Shown here: positions 1 to 11,389 of the stretch, piece by piece
Numbering within the stretch: the stretch's first letter is position 1
How the letters are laid out: every line of letters starts with the position of its first letter
Source of the DNA: Azadirachta indica
Taxonomy: Eukaryota; Streptophyta; Magnoliopsida; Sapindales; Meliaceae
Length of the DNA: 64,000 bases
Reading direction: 5' to 3'
Assembly (NCBI GenBank): GCA_022749755.1
Contig: CM040442.1
Coordinates: forward strand, 6,918,457 to 6,982,456
Notes under the pieces: model-generated
What the model was told of the DNA's origin: nothing
Databases searched by the model: none
What the model saw: only the letters and a program-made list of their open reading frames with translations
Position numbers and translations under genes: made by a program

Positions 1-247
1 GCATCACTCGTCGTGTGGTGGTGTTGCACTGAACTCTCTCCCAATCACAATAATCAGAAATTGGATCATCAACCCATGAATTAAGAATTTTGTCTGCATA
101 TTCTCTATCACTGATTGATATAAAGAAGCTCTTGATTTTCAATAAACCACTCCTCTCCCTTTCCAAGCAGCCGTTGTATCCTTGTATCTGAGACAAAACT
201 ATTAAAATCATAGACAAGGAGAACTTAATATTAAAGAAAGTTACCAT
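1..247 (-). CDS. LRR receptor-like protein, exon 1 (partial, runs off window)
   Basis: This is the first exon of an RLP, read on the minus strand from an ATG at 247 and open to the window edge (82 residues). The N-terminus has a hydrophobic signal peptide (residues ~8-22, rich in Leu/Ile/Val) ending at GYNG. It is followed by the LRRNT-type capping region: CLERERSGLLKIKSFF, then NSWVDDPISD, then YCDWERVQCN, where paralogues in this window read CCSWEGVKCN. The first Cys of the usual CC pair is Tyr here. It aligns residue for residue with exon 1 of the RLP genes at 26.8 and 45.0 kb but points the other way, so the RLP family also flanks the left side of the window. Whether the whole gene is intact cannot be seen. 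A copy of the repeated upstream module lies at 1402-1572, in the matching orientation. Confidence 0.8.
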   Translation of the reverse strand, partial: MVTFFNIKFSLSMILIVLSQIQGYNGCLERERSGLLKIKSFFISISDREYADKILNSWVDDPISDYCDWERVQCNTTTRRVM

Positions 248-710
248 TGGAAGCCCAAAACCTTTCAACAATATTTGCTCTGAAACTGCTTACTCTTTAA
301 TTGTATTGTAGATATGAAACAAGGAATCATTTGATAGATATAAATAATGAATATCAACCCTGCTGTATAATAGACGTGCAATGACTAATGACGAAAGTGA
401 TTCGTTGTTGTTAATAATAGAATGAATGGAGGGCCGTCTAACTGGTTTTCTACTTCATCCCCTTGATTGGAAAATAAGAAAAAGGAGACAATGGAGAAAT
501 TGATGTTGAAATTTTTAAGGAAAAATGAAAAAGGTTTCTTGACTTTTTGACCTTTTTCTCTGTTTATAAATAATTACATGAAATAATTTAGAGACATTAA
601 TTGACTGACTTTTCAGAATGTTGAAAAAGTAGAATATCCTGACGTGCACCTAATATTGTTCAATTTTCTAATACGGACTGAAGTACCAGAACTTCTCGTT
701 CAGGTGATAG

Positions 711-998
711 AATTTTCTTTGTATTATTAATTGACTAGCTTGGAATTCCGTGTGTTTGAACCAACGAAAAAAGTGATTTAGTCTTCATGGAATATAAAAA
801 GTTGACTAATTGAGAAATTAGGTAAACAAACATAACATTGTCGCCCGACTCATCAAATTTCTTTGTAATAATAATTAGCTGGTTTGGAATTCCATGTATA
901 ATTATTATAGCGTGGAAAGTAATTTATTTTTCACGGAAAATAAAATCTCAAGGACTGACAGATAAATCAAATAAATAAAACATTGTCGCCAACTTTAT
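711..998. repeat. Tandem duplication, two ~145-bp units
   Basis: Units start near 711 and 855. Both begin with a TTTCTTTGTAATAATAATT-like stretch and a TTTGGAATTCC core, and both end in ACATTGTCGCC. They lie upstream of the minus-strand RLP exon. The copies are diverged, so the duplication is old. Confidence 0.6.
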
Positions 999-1401
999 TA
1001 AATTTATCAATCAGTTTATGAAAATTGTACTACAAAAAATTAAAAGTTAATTTAAGGGATTTTTTTTATTTAATATCTAATTGACTAAATTTTGCATAAT
1101 TAAGTATATTTATTTTTTAAACTTAATATGATTTTAAAGTGCTTTTTACTTTAAAAAATCAAAATAGCTCAGTATTCTATTTGAATCTAAAAATGAATAT
1201 ATATATTTTTCATATATCAAACTTCTAAGTTTTTTCTTTTTGTTAAAAAAAAAAATTTAGATGCACTCCCAATTTTCAATTAAAATATTTTTATTATATT
1301 TGTGGGATAAATATATTTTAATTTCAATTTAAATTTAGATTTATAATGTTGTCTTACATATTAAAAATAGGTATTTATTTTTCACATAACATTATAAAAA
1401 A

Positions 1402-1572
1402 TAATGAAAGTGCAATTTGTTACGAGAGCACTTAGAACTTTTAAACAATTAAAGTATAATCCATAATGCAATAATGATATTTGTCCACCGGACTTGACTT
1501 CTTTAATTTTTCATAATGCTTGCAAGACCAAGACACCGTCATTATCGGTCGGGCCCTTAGATTTGGTATGGC
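1402..1572 (-). promoter_or_regulatory. RLP-associated upstream module, copy 1 (inverted)
   Basis: The reverse complement matches modules at 32.7, 34.3, 35.0 and 35.9 kb: a GGGCC segment, CTTGCAAGCAT, AAAGAAGTCAAGTC, GGTGGACAAT, ATTGCATTATGGATTATA, then TAACAAATTGCACTTT. It carries a W-box core (TTGAC at 1494-1498). Its orientation matches the minus-strand RLP that starts at 247, about 1.15 kb downstream. The regulatory role is inferred from position and recurrence; a small mobile element is the alternative. Confidence 0.5.
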
Positions 1573-3474
1573 AATTGATCATAATTTGACTCTTAACAGT
1601 GTCTTACTGCCTTAAACATTTTTTAATTAAATATTAAATATAATTTAATTTTCACTCAAGATGAGATCTTCTTAAAAATATTACTTAGGATTAAAATTTT
1701 GATAATTATATTTAAATAAAATTAAGTTAAAATTCTAAATTAAATAATATTTAATACATATATGATAATAAATTTATTTAATTATAATTTTAATAATAAT
1801 AATTTTTAAATAAATTTTATTTCTTCTGAAGAGAATAAACAATAACTCCCTAATTTTATATAATTTTTTATATTATAAGAAAAAAAAGCTATTTTCATAT
1901 AAAATTTGTTGTCAAATAGACGCTTTCTTGACATTTATTTTTGTGCCAGCGAAGATATCATCAATAATAATTGACATATTTTAAGAGGTTAAAATTGACA
2001 AATTGAATATGGGTCACGAGGTTGTAATTTATAGTATATTAAAATCTTTTTGTTCATTATAAATTTAGGATTTATTTTTTTATCAACCCTGATTCTTATT
2101 TTTGTGTTAATTTTTTTCTATTTAAAACCCTGAGGGCATTATATATAATTTTAAAGAGAAAGGGAGGGAAGGGATCATAGTCCAACATAAGGAGTTAAAT
2201 AAAATAAAATTTGGGTACATCCCAAGAATTAAGTAGAAGGATTTTGCTCACCGCCCACGTAAGAGAAAACCCATCAGATAAAGTATGAGGAAAATAAACC
2301 CAAACTAGCAAGAGCATCATCCACCTTGTTGCTTTCTCTGAAGATATGGAAGACATGGATTCTCATCCCATCCATGATATGCAAGGACTTGAGCAAAATA
2401 AATTTCAAGAAAGGAAAAAGTTTTTTGGGAAAAAAAAATGAGAAAATACGAAACTGAAATAATTGTAATGCTAGACTATCTATTTATTGTTTTTCCTCTC
2501 TTGTTTTTTGCTCTTGTTGGACTAGATTGAAATCATAAACAAATTTTAAAGAAGTTAAAAAATTTTAATAGAGACTTACATATAGTTTTTGTGTTTGGTA
2601 AGGAGCAGCTCATAATCATTCCCTACCCGGTCATTTAGCTTGCTAGCTATTCCATTAATCCACGCTTTTTAACCCTTCTCCTCATTGCAAATTTAATATT
2701 GCTCCAGATACCTATATATATTAGATCTGGGATCAATGTTTACCATGCAAATAATACTGAACACAAAATACACATACTCATTGTTTTAGGCACCTAGTTT
2801 AGATTGAATATACAATGCAGTGTAAACGCTGAAAAAAAGTAATTGTTAACAATATCAGTTAGTCTCTACCTTATATGAACCAGCGATCTAATTCTAAAAT
2901 TCAAAACCCACTGCAAATATTGGAGAGCACAATATGCACTACAATTTCTTTCTTAGAAACAATGCATTAGGATGTTTTCACGGTATTTCGTTTACATGGT
3001 TTCCTGCATTCTTTTAAGTCTTCTCGCAACAAAGAACAATTGGATTATATTCTTGTATACATGAAGAGAATGATTTAGGAATATGAGCAAATAATTAAGG
3101 GAACTAATAAAGATTCAGATTATATCCTACGCAGAAGACATCTTCAAAATTTTGGATGATGTGAGCTAATTAATTAGTTTATGTACTGTATTTCAACATG
3201 CATTTGCACCTCAAGTAGTGTTACCAAATTCACATGCATTTTAATTTACTCTAATGACATTGTTAAAAAGACCAAAAGAAAATTTAAAATAATAAGTGAA
3301 AATATTAGTAATTGTACAAGAGGGTGAGCAGCAAAATTATTAAGAAAATGAAATTAAATTGGGCATATATGGAAAATATGTCTTTTAGAGGGAATAACAT
3401 CTTCCAGCATTTTTTTATATTTATTAACATGTGTTGAATAGATCCTTTCCGTTCTGTATTAAATGAACAGAAAT
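1573..3474. other. AT-rich intergenic stretch, no gene seen
   Basis: Long A/T tracts with short, stop-rich frames on both strands. I see no conserved protein motif, RNA gene or complete repeat. Confidence 0.5.
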
Positions 3475-3479
3475 ATCTG

Positions 3480-3818
3480 TGTTGTGGTGAGTGACAAAAA
3501 TTTCTAAACAAAGGGGATATTATCAAGTCCCACTCCTTACTATTAACTATTAGAACAATACAACTCTTTAACCAAGAAAAGGTACGGGAAAACAAATTAT
3601 GGCTTCTTTAATTTTTTGGTTCTGGATATGCTTCCCAGATTTTTCTTTTTTTAACTATGTTTCTCAAATTATTTTTACAAAAAAAATTCTACTGATCTAG
3701 GCACCACAAGATTTTCATTGAAAACCAGCATCTTTAATCAGCCTTTCATTTGCAGATATATGGAATGAAAGAGAAAAATTGTATGTTGGATGCTCATCGT
3801 CAAAAATCAGTATTAACA
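3480..3818 (+). repeat. Left LTR
   Basis: Starts TGTTGTGG, ends TATTAACA. Shares with the right copy the segments GGCTTCTTTAATTTT, CAGATTTTTC, AATTATTTTTACAAA, TTTGCAGATATATGGAATGA and CAAAAATCAGTAT. Confidence 0.65.
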
Positions 3819-4074
3819 GTTTGGCGTTATCTGCGGAAGGCGATATAAAAAGCCGTGAGAAAAATTTGGTTCGTGTTTTTGAAAAAAGAAGATTTGAAAG
3901 CAGAAAAGGAAAAATGACGAAAGATGGCGTTCGAAGAAGTTACGGTGGCATAAAAAAATGAGGAGAAATTTGTGATGGTATGAAAAGAGGAGGCATCTGT
4001 GAAAATATTACGGTGGTATAAAAAAAAAAGGTGAAAAATTATTTTGTGCTACAATTTTTCAGAAGACCAAAATC

Positions 4075-6660
4075 GATCCTGGCCGTCGCCGCTGCTGCCA
4101 CCCCAAGCCAGCCACTGCCACAGCTGTCGCCCAACAATGATAGCTTACCTACTTCAACGATTCGCCTAATTCATCTCCTCCATCACCCATTTTGAAGTCA
4201 TTGCTGGGTCTCTTGCACACTCAGAATTTGCTGAAGACAGCTAGCAAACTCATTTGGCTCCACGCTTCAATCCGCCATAATCTTGGTTGTTATTCTCACT
4301 GCATTGAAGCTGTAATCGTCGGTATGTCTTTCCCACCCAATATTATCCACTTACAAATATGGTCAAGAAGCTGAATTGACAAAATCAAGCTCCTATTGCT
4401 GCAACTTTATGCATAACCGAAGGAAAAATTAAGCTGGCCTTGAAGATGTTTGATGAAATGATTGAGTGAATTCTCTTAAGATTTCTGTTGGAGAGTTGTT
4501 ACCGCTGGTTGTCGAATTTCAGAATTTTCTGGTTTTGTTTTTTCGGTTCGTTAGTGAATTTCTGTCAAGATTCCAAACAACTAACCTTGTTTAACATGAG
4601 TTTCTTGATATGCTGCATGCGTATTCTTGCTTTGAAGCGGCTTCGAAGTTGTTTCAGTTTCATGTTTACATTGCTTCAGTTGGCAGAGAGAAATACCATG
4701 TTAAGCGGAATGATGCATAACCGGCGGACTTCTAGTATTGGGAAGTATCATTAAACAAACTGCTTTAGAATCTCTCATATTTGCAAGGTGGTTGCAAATA
4801 TTGTTGACAATGTCGTGTCTTGGTGTTAGTTGTTACAGAAACAAAGTCAGGATTCAACCTTAAATTTTCTGGGATTAGATGAAGTTATTAAGAAGTTTTG
4901 GCTATAAATGCAGAAGGAAAGCAATGTTGCCATACACGATGGTTTATCTTACTTTGGGCAAGCATTTTTCCATCTTTCAATTGACTGACCAACAAGAAGA
5001 CGTAGATATTAATGATGGTTAATGGTTCATTCCCACTCAACCTTTCACATATCTTTTGGTTCTTACAATTTAGCTCAAAGAGAGAACATCTGCACTTTAT
5101 ATGCTTCTGACATGGGTTTTCTTTTTGAGCAAAATAAACTTTGGATTTCCTGGTGCAAGGCTGCAGTGATCGTCTCAAGATGGTTAAGATTAATTAGAGA
5201 GTTTGCGTACATCTTTTGAGGTGTAATGCTGTGTCAGGAGCATTGTTGGCAAGCTGAATGCACCATCACCAAGGAAGAAAGCCAAGGATTTAATTACAAA
5301 AAGAATTACTTCCTGTTGCATATAAATCAGGGAAGTGTAGTTTCTCATGTATTTAATTTGTTCATTTTCTCTCTTGGTTTGATTTAATTCAAGTTTTCAG
5401 GAAATTTATTAACATTCAAAATAGCTATGTTTTTCTATGTTCCTCCGATTGCTTCCTAGGGGATGAAGATCTAAGGCTTGCTGTTAGGAATGCCAGCTGA
5501 AGTGCAAAAAGGCGACAACACTCTAATTTCTTTAATCAACCAAGGACTGATAAAAGTCCTTGCAAAGTGGACCTGGCATTTCCCATATGTTTCCTCTCCT
5601 AGAGTAAAAATGCTTAGCATTGCAAAATCCTGGAGATTATCATTTAAGAGGACGATGGTCTTCTCCAGTGCAAGAAATTGAAGTCAAAACTCCAAGGGCA
5701 TATATGAAGAAAGCTGCAGTACAGGAAGACTGTATTTGAAGATACAGAACGCATATGTATTAACGCCTTGCTCCTGGCCATATTGTTCAAAATACAAATG
5801 TTGTTCCGACTCCTGCAGCAATATGCATCATAACCTTGTGAGCTTCAGTTTTAACTGGCAAGAATCAGATATGCTTGTGCTTTCCATGCTTCCAGAATAT
5901 TTAACAAGGTCTGGCTTCTTACTTTACTTGTGCTTGCTCGTCCAGCGAATGCTTCTGATGAGTTGATGTTGCTTTTTGCTGATGAACAAAGGGCACGCAA
6001 GTTAATCAAGGTGGTATGGTCAAATGATACTTTTCCAAGGGCAATCAAAACTTTCGACGGAGCTATGTTAGTTGCACATTTTTCGACTCATAAGCATGCT
6101 CCTTGTGACGATCACCTACCAAGTTTGCTTTTGGGAATCAAGTGATTCTCCTTAGTGTGCTTTGGGAGACTATTATGTTTCTGAAGAAAAATCCAATGAT
6201 CCAACATCTATTGCCCTCACTAATGCACTTCTTGTCCGTCCTCGCTTCATGAGCAAAGCTTATGGATGATATTAGTTCAAATGTGACAGTGCTTAGAAAT
6301 TGAGAAGAATAAACCTACTTCTGCAACAATTCTAATTGCTCTTGGAAATGTTGGATCCTCCAGAGATACTATTGATTACAAAATGCAAAAGTTTCTTCCA
6401 GGTTACTGCATAGGAGAGCTGTTTCTCTCTACTCAGTCATTTCTCTGCTACTGCTTCAAAAGGAAGACAGAAGCATGTCAAGATAGAATTGCATACAGAA
6501 ATCTCGTGCAAATCAGAATCCAGCTCTTCTTCAGAGCCTCCCATAGGCTGCTAGGCATAGCTACCAGATTATGACAGCTACCTAGGCAGCAACCCAGTGT
6601 GGAAACCTTGGGGAGTTACTTGCTTTTGCTCATGAGCTCGACAACGTGCATGGCTGCTTG
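4075..6660 (+). pseudogene. Decayed intron-poor coding-like cargo inside the LTR element
   Basis: Base composition here is much less AT-rich than around it, and short open stretches in changing plus-strand frames read like real protein, e.g. PAEVQKGDNTLISLINQ (near 5490), ADEQRARKLIKVVWSNDTF (near 5970) and DPTSIALTNALLVRPRFM (near 6200). Frameshifts and stops separate them. I cannot name the parent gene. The pattern fits a host cDNA or gene piece captured by the element and then decayed, but a very old element-encoded protein is also possible. No function should be assigned. Confidence 0.4.
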
Positions 6661-6689
6661 ATTAATGCATAAAAGCTGATATCTGATAT

Positions 6690-7312
6690 TATTTTTCTCA
6701 GAAAAAATACTTTAGGCAACATTCTACTGCTAAAAAAAAATACTTGAGCCAACATCATTCTGCTCAAAAAACATACTTGAGTCGATATTCTATATTTTTT
6801 AGCTTAGAAGAAATAACTTAATTGGTATTTTATATTCTTTAGCTCAGAAGAAATACTTGAATTGGTATTCTATAATCTTTTACTTTAGAAAAATACTTAA
6901 GTTGGTATTATATATCATTTTATTCAGGAAAAATATTTGAGCTGATATTTTATATTATTTTACTTAGAAAAATACCTGAGTAGATATTTTATATTCTTTT
7001 GCTAAAAAAAATAATTGAGCTAGTATTCTATATTTTCTAACTCAAAAAAAATAAATAATTAAGCTGGTATTCTATATTCTCTTGCTCAAAAAGAATAACT
7101 GAGTAAGTATTCTATATTTTTAACTCAAAAAAAAAAGTTGAGCTAATATTTTACGTTCTTTTGCTCAGAAAAAATAACTGAGCTGGTATTTTATATTCTC
7201 CTACTCAAGAAAAATAATTAAGCTAGCATCTTATATTCTCTTGCTTAGAAAAAAATAACGGAGCTGGTACCTTATATTCTTTTGCTCAGAAAAGATAACT
7301 TAAGATTTTAAG
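6690..7312 (+). repeat. Minisatellite, about 14-15 degenerate ~40-bp units
   Basis: A unit of the form GCTCAGAAAAAATAACTGAG followed by CTGGTATTTTATATTCTTTT recurs head to tail with substitutions and small indels. It lies between the gene-like cargo and the right LTR, so it is an internal part of the element rather than flanking DNA. Confidence 0.8.
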
Positions 7313-7414
7313 TTTCTAGCAAATGACTTAATGACTCGTCATTATTAGAAACTAGGGGCTGGATATTGTAGAGAAAAATATGCTATCAAAAAGAGTCAAT
7401 AACTGAATAATTTA

Positions 7415-7745
7415 AGTTGTAGTAGGTGACAAAACCCTTAAAAAGGGGACACTATTAAGCCCCATTCCATAATTAGCAGTTTAAAAAATATTACTTTTCA
7501 AATAAAAAGGGGTACGCAAAAGAACTGCAGCTTCTTTAATTTTCTAGTTTTGGATATATTTCCTAGATTTTTCTTTTTTAATCATGCTTCCCAATTATTT
7601 TTACAAAGAAAAGCTTAATGACTTAGGCATCGAGAAATTTTTACGGGAAAACCGATATCCTTAATTAGCCTTTCTTTTGCAGATATATGGAATGAAGGAG
7701 AAAATTTGCATGTTGAATACTGACCATCAAAAATCAGTATCAACA
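7415..7745 (+). repeat. Right LTR
   Basis: The direct-repeat partner of 3480-3818, ending in CAGTATCAACA just before the ATCTG target duplication. Its divergence from the left copy implies an ancient insertion. Confidence 0.65.
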
Positions 7746-7944
7746 ATCTGTATATTTCTTGTCTATTTATTTCATTAAATTAGAAATTTTCTTTAATTTG
7801 ATATTAACATTAAATCCTAAGCATTCATCCATTCCTAATAAATGTTTTTTTCTTAAGATTTATGCCGAAAGTTGAAATTTGTAAAGTAGACAAGTTTTAA
7901 ATATGATTGTAACTATATACGGTATAAACCAAGATTCAATAAAA

Positions 7945-8250
7945 TCTACAATTAACAAACAAAATGAATTTATTCCTCCATCAATTTAAACCTCACTAAA
8001 AAAATTGTTGACTGTAAACAAACTAATCACAAGAACGTGTCCCATACAAAAGTTTATCCTTCTTTCAGCCTTCGTGGTGGCCCCGGCACAGTAGTTCCGG
8101 TTGGTCAGCTGGTTGAGGTGGTGACACCGGTGGTGGCAGTGGCGGCGGTGGTGCGATGTGGCGATAGTTGACGCATTGAAGCCATTCAAGAAAAGATTTT
8201 TTCACCCATCTATGATCAGCTATGTGGGGTAGAGAATTAACGCATGTTAT
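7945..8250 (-). pseudogene. Proline-rich short sequence, copy 1 of a pair
   Basis: On the minus strand one frame reads a Pro-rich stretch (APPPPLPPPVSPPQPADQP) that stops soon after. The sequence aligns with the copy at 10905-11245 across the Pro-rich core and about 110 bases downstream (shared GGAGGAATAAATTCATT near 7970 in minus-strand sense). No good start codon or signal peptide is in frame. It may be a relic of a small Pro-rich peptide gene; the coding frame is uncertain, since a His/Cys-rich frame is open over 67 codons. Confidence 0.3.
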
Positions 8251-8672
8251 AGATCAATGGCGGCATGTTAAGAGCAGCCACATTATTAGCAATCATACTG
8301 CAACAGATTATCAAAATCAAGATCGCTCAAGGAAGATTTACGTTGTTATTAATATTTATAAATAGGGATAATGTTTGTCCTATTTATTTGAAATTCACTG
8401 CTAACGTTTTGCTTAATTTAATTGAAAATAGAACTTACATAAAATAGAACTTACATAGATCTACTACATCTCCGTATATTTTTGTTATATATCTCAATAG
8501 ATGTACAAGATATTTATATATGCATTATAATTAATTATTTCCCATTTTTGCTGTCAAAGCTTTCCAACAAACATTTTTTTTATTTCGAAATTTATAAAAT
8601 CAGGTGAACAAAACACAAGATTCCTTTATTCAAAAGGATGTATGAAGCAAAAGATAAAGGTGTTAAGTTCCA

Positions 8673-9968
8673 CTAGAAGGTAGCACAGTTCACTGGGGCA
8701 AAGGAAATCACCTCTTTCTCCAGGTCATAGCCGATATAGTAGTTCTGCTGCTGAAGGCTTCCAAATATAGAGACCACACTACTAGTCGACCCTAAAATTG
8801 CCAGGCAGGAAACATTACTTTCCACTTGCATATATGTAGTTTCCTTCGACAATGTAACATCAGTGCCATTGAAATGGAATGTTATATTTGGCACCAGGGC
8901 AAAATCATCAATAGAACCTTGAAAGCACAGGTCAGGGTGAACTTCGGAACTGACCCTACTTTGTGGTAAATTTATAGCTCCCTTAGCATCTGCACTAGAG
9001 GATCATATGCCTCTCTTCGGAGTGTTGTCAACTGTGTTCCCGAATCAATGGCAAACCCTCCACCATCTTGTGTTGTGTCGAAAGTTCCAGCTGGTATTGG
9101 AACCTTTCTGTCCCCTACACTAATTCCTAAAAGACTGATATAATAACCTCGACTTCCAATTATGGGAGTCTGTCCCCCCAACATTCTGACTTGTGAACCA
9201 AAATAGATTTTACTTTCTAAGCCTTTACCATCGTTAAATACAAAATAATGAGCAAACTTTTTAACTCCCAATTGGGAGATTAATGATAACCGTTGACGAT
9301 TAAGACCTACAATTCCTGGGTTTCCTTCATAAGATTGAGATAAGTTATCAGAACAACCAAAAGTTAAAAAACCAACCTCAACAGCAGATCTGTAGGTGTC
9401 TTCCAACTTAAATTTGTCAATTGAGAGTGTTCCTTTGGCTGCGGTTATTGTGGACATGCTAATGCCATAAACTGCTTGATAGTTGCAAGGCTCATTAGAA
9501 GAGTTGCAGAGACTCCTATCTGGATCCAGGGTGTTGCATTCAGGTGAATGACACGCTGATTTTCTATAAGTTAGTGACTTTGTGGGGTTAAAAATATGTG
9601 TATACTGTGGAAGGCAGTGTTTGCAAGGTACACACTGGAACCACAAGAGATCACTTCCTGTGTCTAAAGAGGCATATACCAGACGAGAAGGTGTTCCTGC
9701 ATAGAAAACCATTAAATACTCCAAGTAACTGGAGATAGGATTGGTTGTGACTGAGATATTTCGAGAACGAGATATGGAACGGTTAAATGTTAGTTGATTT
9801 TGCTGATAAATGTTTAAAGAAGGGTTGAAAAATGGAGATGACACTGAATCACGATGGATAAGTGGGACCACAAACCCATATGAGACAAGCTCGGTTGATG
9901 AGGAAATTGTTAAAGGTGGCCGCGAGAAAGAAGAAAAGGTTGATAACGAAGAGATGAGTGGAAGCCAT
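8673..9968 (-). pseudogene. Aspartyl protease, family A1 nepenthesin/CDR1-like, two frameshifts
   Basis: Pepsin-like aspartyl protease of the plant apoplastic or vacuolar type, which cuts proteins with two catalytic aspartates. Both catalytic motifs are present: DTGSDLLW (near 9650) and DSGTQLT (near 9030). The propeptide motif PLIHRDS and the C-terminal GSLQQQNYYIGYDLE are typical of the family. The probable start is the ATG at 9968 (MASTHLFVINLFFFLAA, a good signal peptide), but this frame is lost near 9890, where the mature protein continues in another frame. A second shift near 8985 puts a stop after MLREL, and the C-terminal ~95 codons (to 8673) are in a different frame again. Two separate breaks in a normally intronless gene argue for a pseudogene. 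Sequencing error is possible for one break, unlikely for both. Confidence 0.8.
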
Positions 9969-10072
9969 TTTTGAAGTAATTTCAGATACTGGATGAAGCT
10001 GTGGACTAACAGGAGGTTCAAATTTATGCACTAACAATGGCTCTATTTAAAGGTGAAATTTTGAGAAGGTTA

Positions 10073-10190
10073 CGTTTGCATTGGACAGGACATGAAAGTT
10101 GTATGGAGTTAAAAGTAGTTAGCAGTTTACTTTTGTGTTGGAGAGGACATGAAAATTGTACTTGGTTAAAAGTAGTTAGTTAAGTAGTTG
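10073..10190. repeat. Tandem duplication of ~58 bp
   Basis: Two adjacent copies of a unit containing GGACATGAAAGTTGTA and TTAAAAGTAGTTAG (starting ~10073 and ~10131). They lie upstream of the protease pseudogene. The second copy is also the left arm of the inverted repeat to 10558. Confidence 0.6.
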
Positions 10191-10558
10191 GTTAGGTAGT
10201 CCGAAAATGCATTTTATTAACCATATAGTGTTAAGTAACACAAATTAATGAACGTTCATTTGGGCTCTCAGGCAGTAAACATTTCAAATGCTTCGTATTT
10301 TGGGCTGCAATTAGTCAGAGAAAAGGTGGTCCTCATAGATATATTATTACTACATGTTTATGTTAATTCTAATTATTAGACTAACAAATAATTAAATTTT
10401 TTATTTTGATTTGATATAAATAATGCACATGATTATATATCATGTATGGGGTTATGCAACAAAAGCATGATTTAACTGCTGTTTGAAGCATTTGCATAAG
10501 ACCTAACCAACTAGCTATCTAACTACTTGATTGATCCGTAAAATTTTCATGCCCTCAC
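10141..10558. repeat. Long inverted repeat (MITE-like), ~60-bp arms
   Basis: The left arm 10141-10201 (GACATGAAAATTGTAC ... TAGTTGGTTAGGT) matches the reverse complement of 10501-10558 (ACCTAACCAACTAG ... AAAATTTTCATGCCCTC). About 300 AT-rich bases lie between. No coding potential and no clear target duplication, so it is either a MITE remnant or a chance-expanded hairpin. Confidence 0.5.
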
Positions 10559-10904
10559 TAAAAAAAGAAACCTCTAAACTACATTAATTTTAATAATTAA
10601 GAAATGAAACTCGCACATATTTGTATGTGTGAGTGTATATATATATATAATTGAACATAATTTATTCAAACTTATTAAATAAGTCCACTCTCTATTAAAA
10701 AATAGAAATATATTTACATTTTTTAATTATTCTATTAAATTGAAAATATTTCTTTAAATTGATATTTAACCGTTAACGTTGGTGTTTTAATATGCGATAT
10801 GATGCATACAACATTTTCTGAATGATCAAAACTTAATTAGAAATTTAAAAAATATAGAACTTTCAAATATATATATACCAAAGAATCTTCAATAAATCTT
10901 ATTA

Positions 10905-11245
10905 CCTAATAAATGAATTTATTCTCCTCCGATCTAAACCTAACAACAAAATATAATACTGTTGACAAGAAGAATGACATAACCCATAGACAAATGAAAT
11001 ATATATATACATATATATATCATGCTTTAAGTTTTCGCGGTAGAACCGGCAACGTTTGTGGCGGAGCCGGTTGAGGTGGCGGCAGAGGTGGCGGCAGCGG
11101 CGGCAGTGGCGGCAGCGGCACCAATGGAGGATACACGAAACACCGAAGCCCATTAGGAAGAGATAGAAAAGAAGTTGCGTGATTTAGTGACAGATGGATA
11201 TGATTGTGAAACCGGCATCTTATCCATGGCGGCAGCTTTGGAATA
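10905..11245 (-). pseudogene. Proline-rich short sequence, copy 2 of a pair
   Basis: A minus-strand frame reads PPLVPLPPLPPLPPPLPPPQ and ends in LPVLPRKLKA before a stop. Another frame just upstream reads a hydrophobic LLFYLFLMGFGVSCIL that resembles a signal peptide. The two are out of frame, so a small secreted Pro-rich protein may have been broken here. It is the better preserved partner of 7945-8250. The family is not recognised. Confidence 0.35.
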
Positions 11246-11354
11246 AATGAAATTCATAATGTCCCTAAATAAATGTGTATTTAACTTTTTTCAATAGATA
11301 TATGTCTTCGTTTACCTCAATTAAAAACAAAATATTACTTTCTAGGAACAAATA

Positions 11355-11389
11355 ACATGTATATGTATGTATGTATGTATGTATGTATG
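11355..11389 (+). repeat. (TATG)n microsatellite
   Basis: About eight tandem ATGT units, in the gap between the Pro-rich copy and the first secreted-peptide gene. Confidence 0.9.

Larger units (their letters stand above)
3475..7750 (+). mobile_element. Old non-autonomous LTR-type element with TSD ATCTG
   Basis: Two diverged direct repeats (3480-3818 and 7415-7745, roughly three quarters identical by eye) bound about 3.6 kb of internal DNA. The outer ends are flanked by the same 5 bp, ATCTG, at 3475-3479 and 7746-7750; the left repeat starts TG and both end in CA. Directly after the left repeat comes TTTGGCGTTATCTGCGG, resembling the TGGCGCCGT... primer-binding sites of many plant LTR elements. 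I found no gag, protease, reverse transcriptase or integrase motif, so it looks non-autonomous. A convincing polypurine tract just before 7415 is missing; a purine-rich ACTAGGGGCTGG sits ~60 bp further left. The right repeat starts AG instead of TG, presumably by mutation. Internally there is a decayed gene-like stretch and a minisatellite. Confidence 0.65.

Noticed and set aside
6690..7312. Possible CRISPR-like array
   Set aside because: The units are contiguous degenerate tandem repeats without spacers, in a plant genome.
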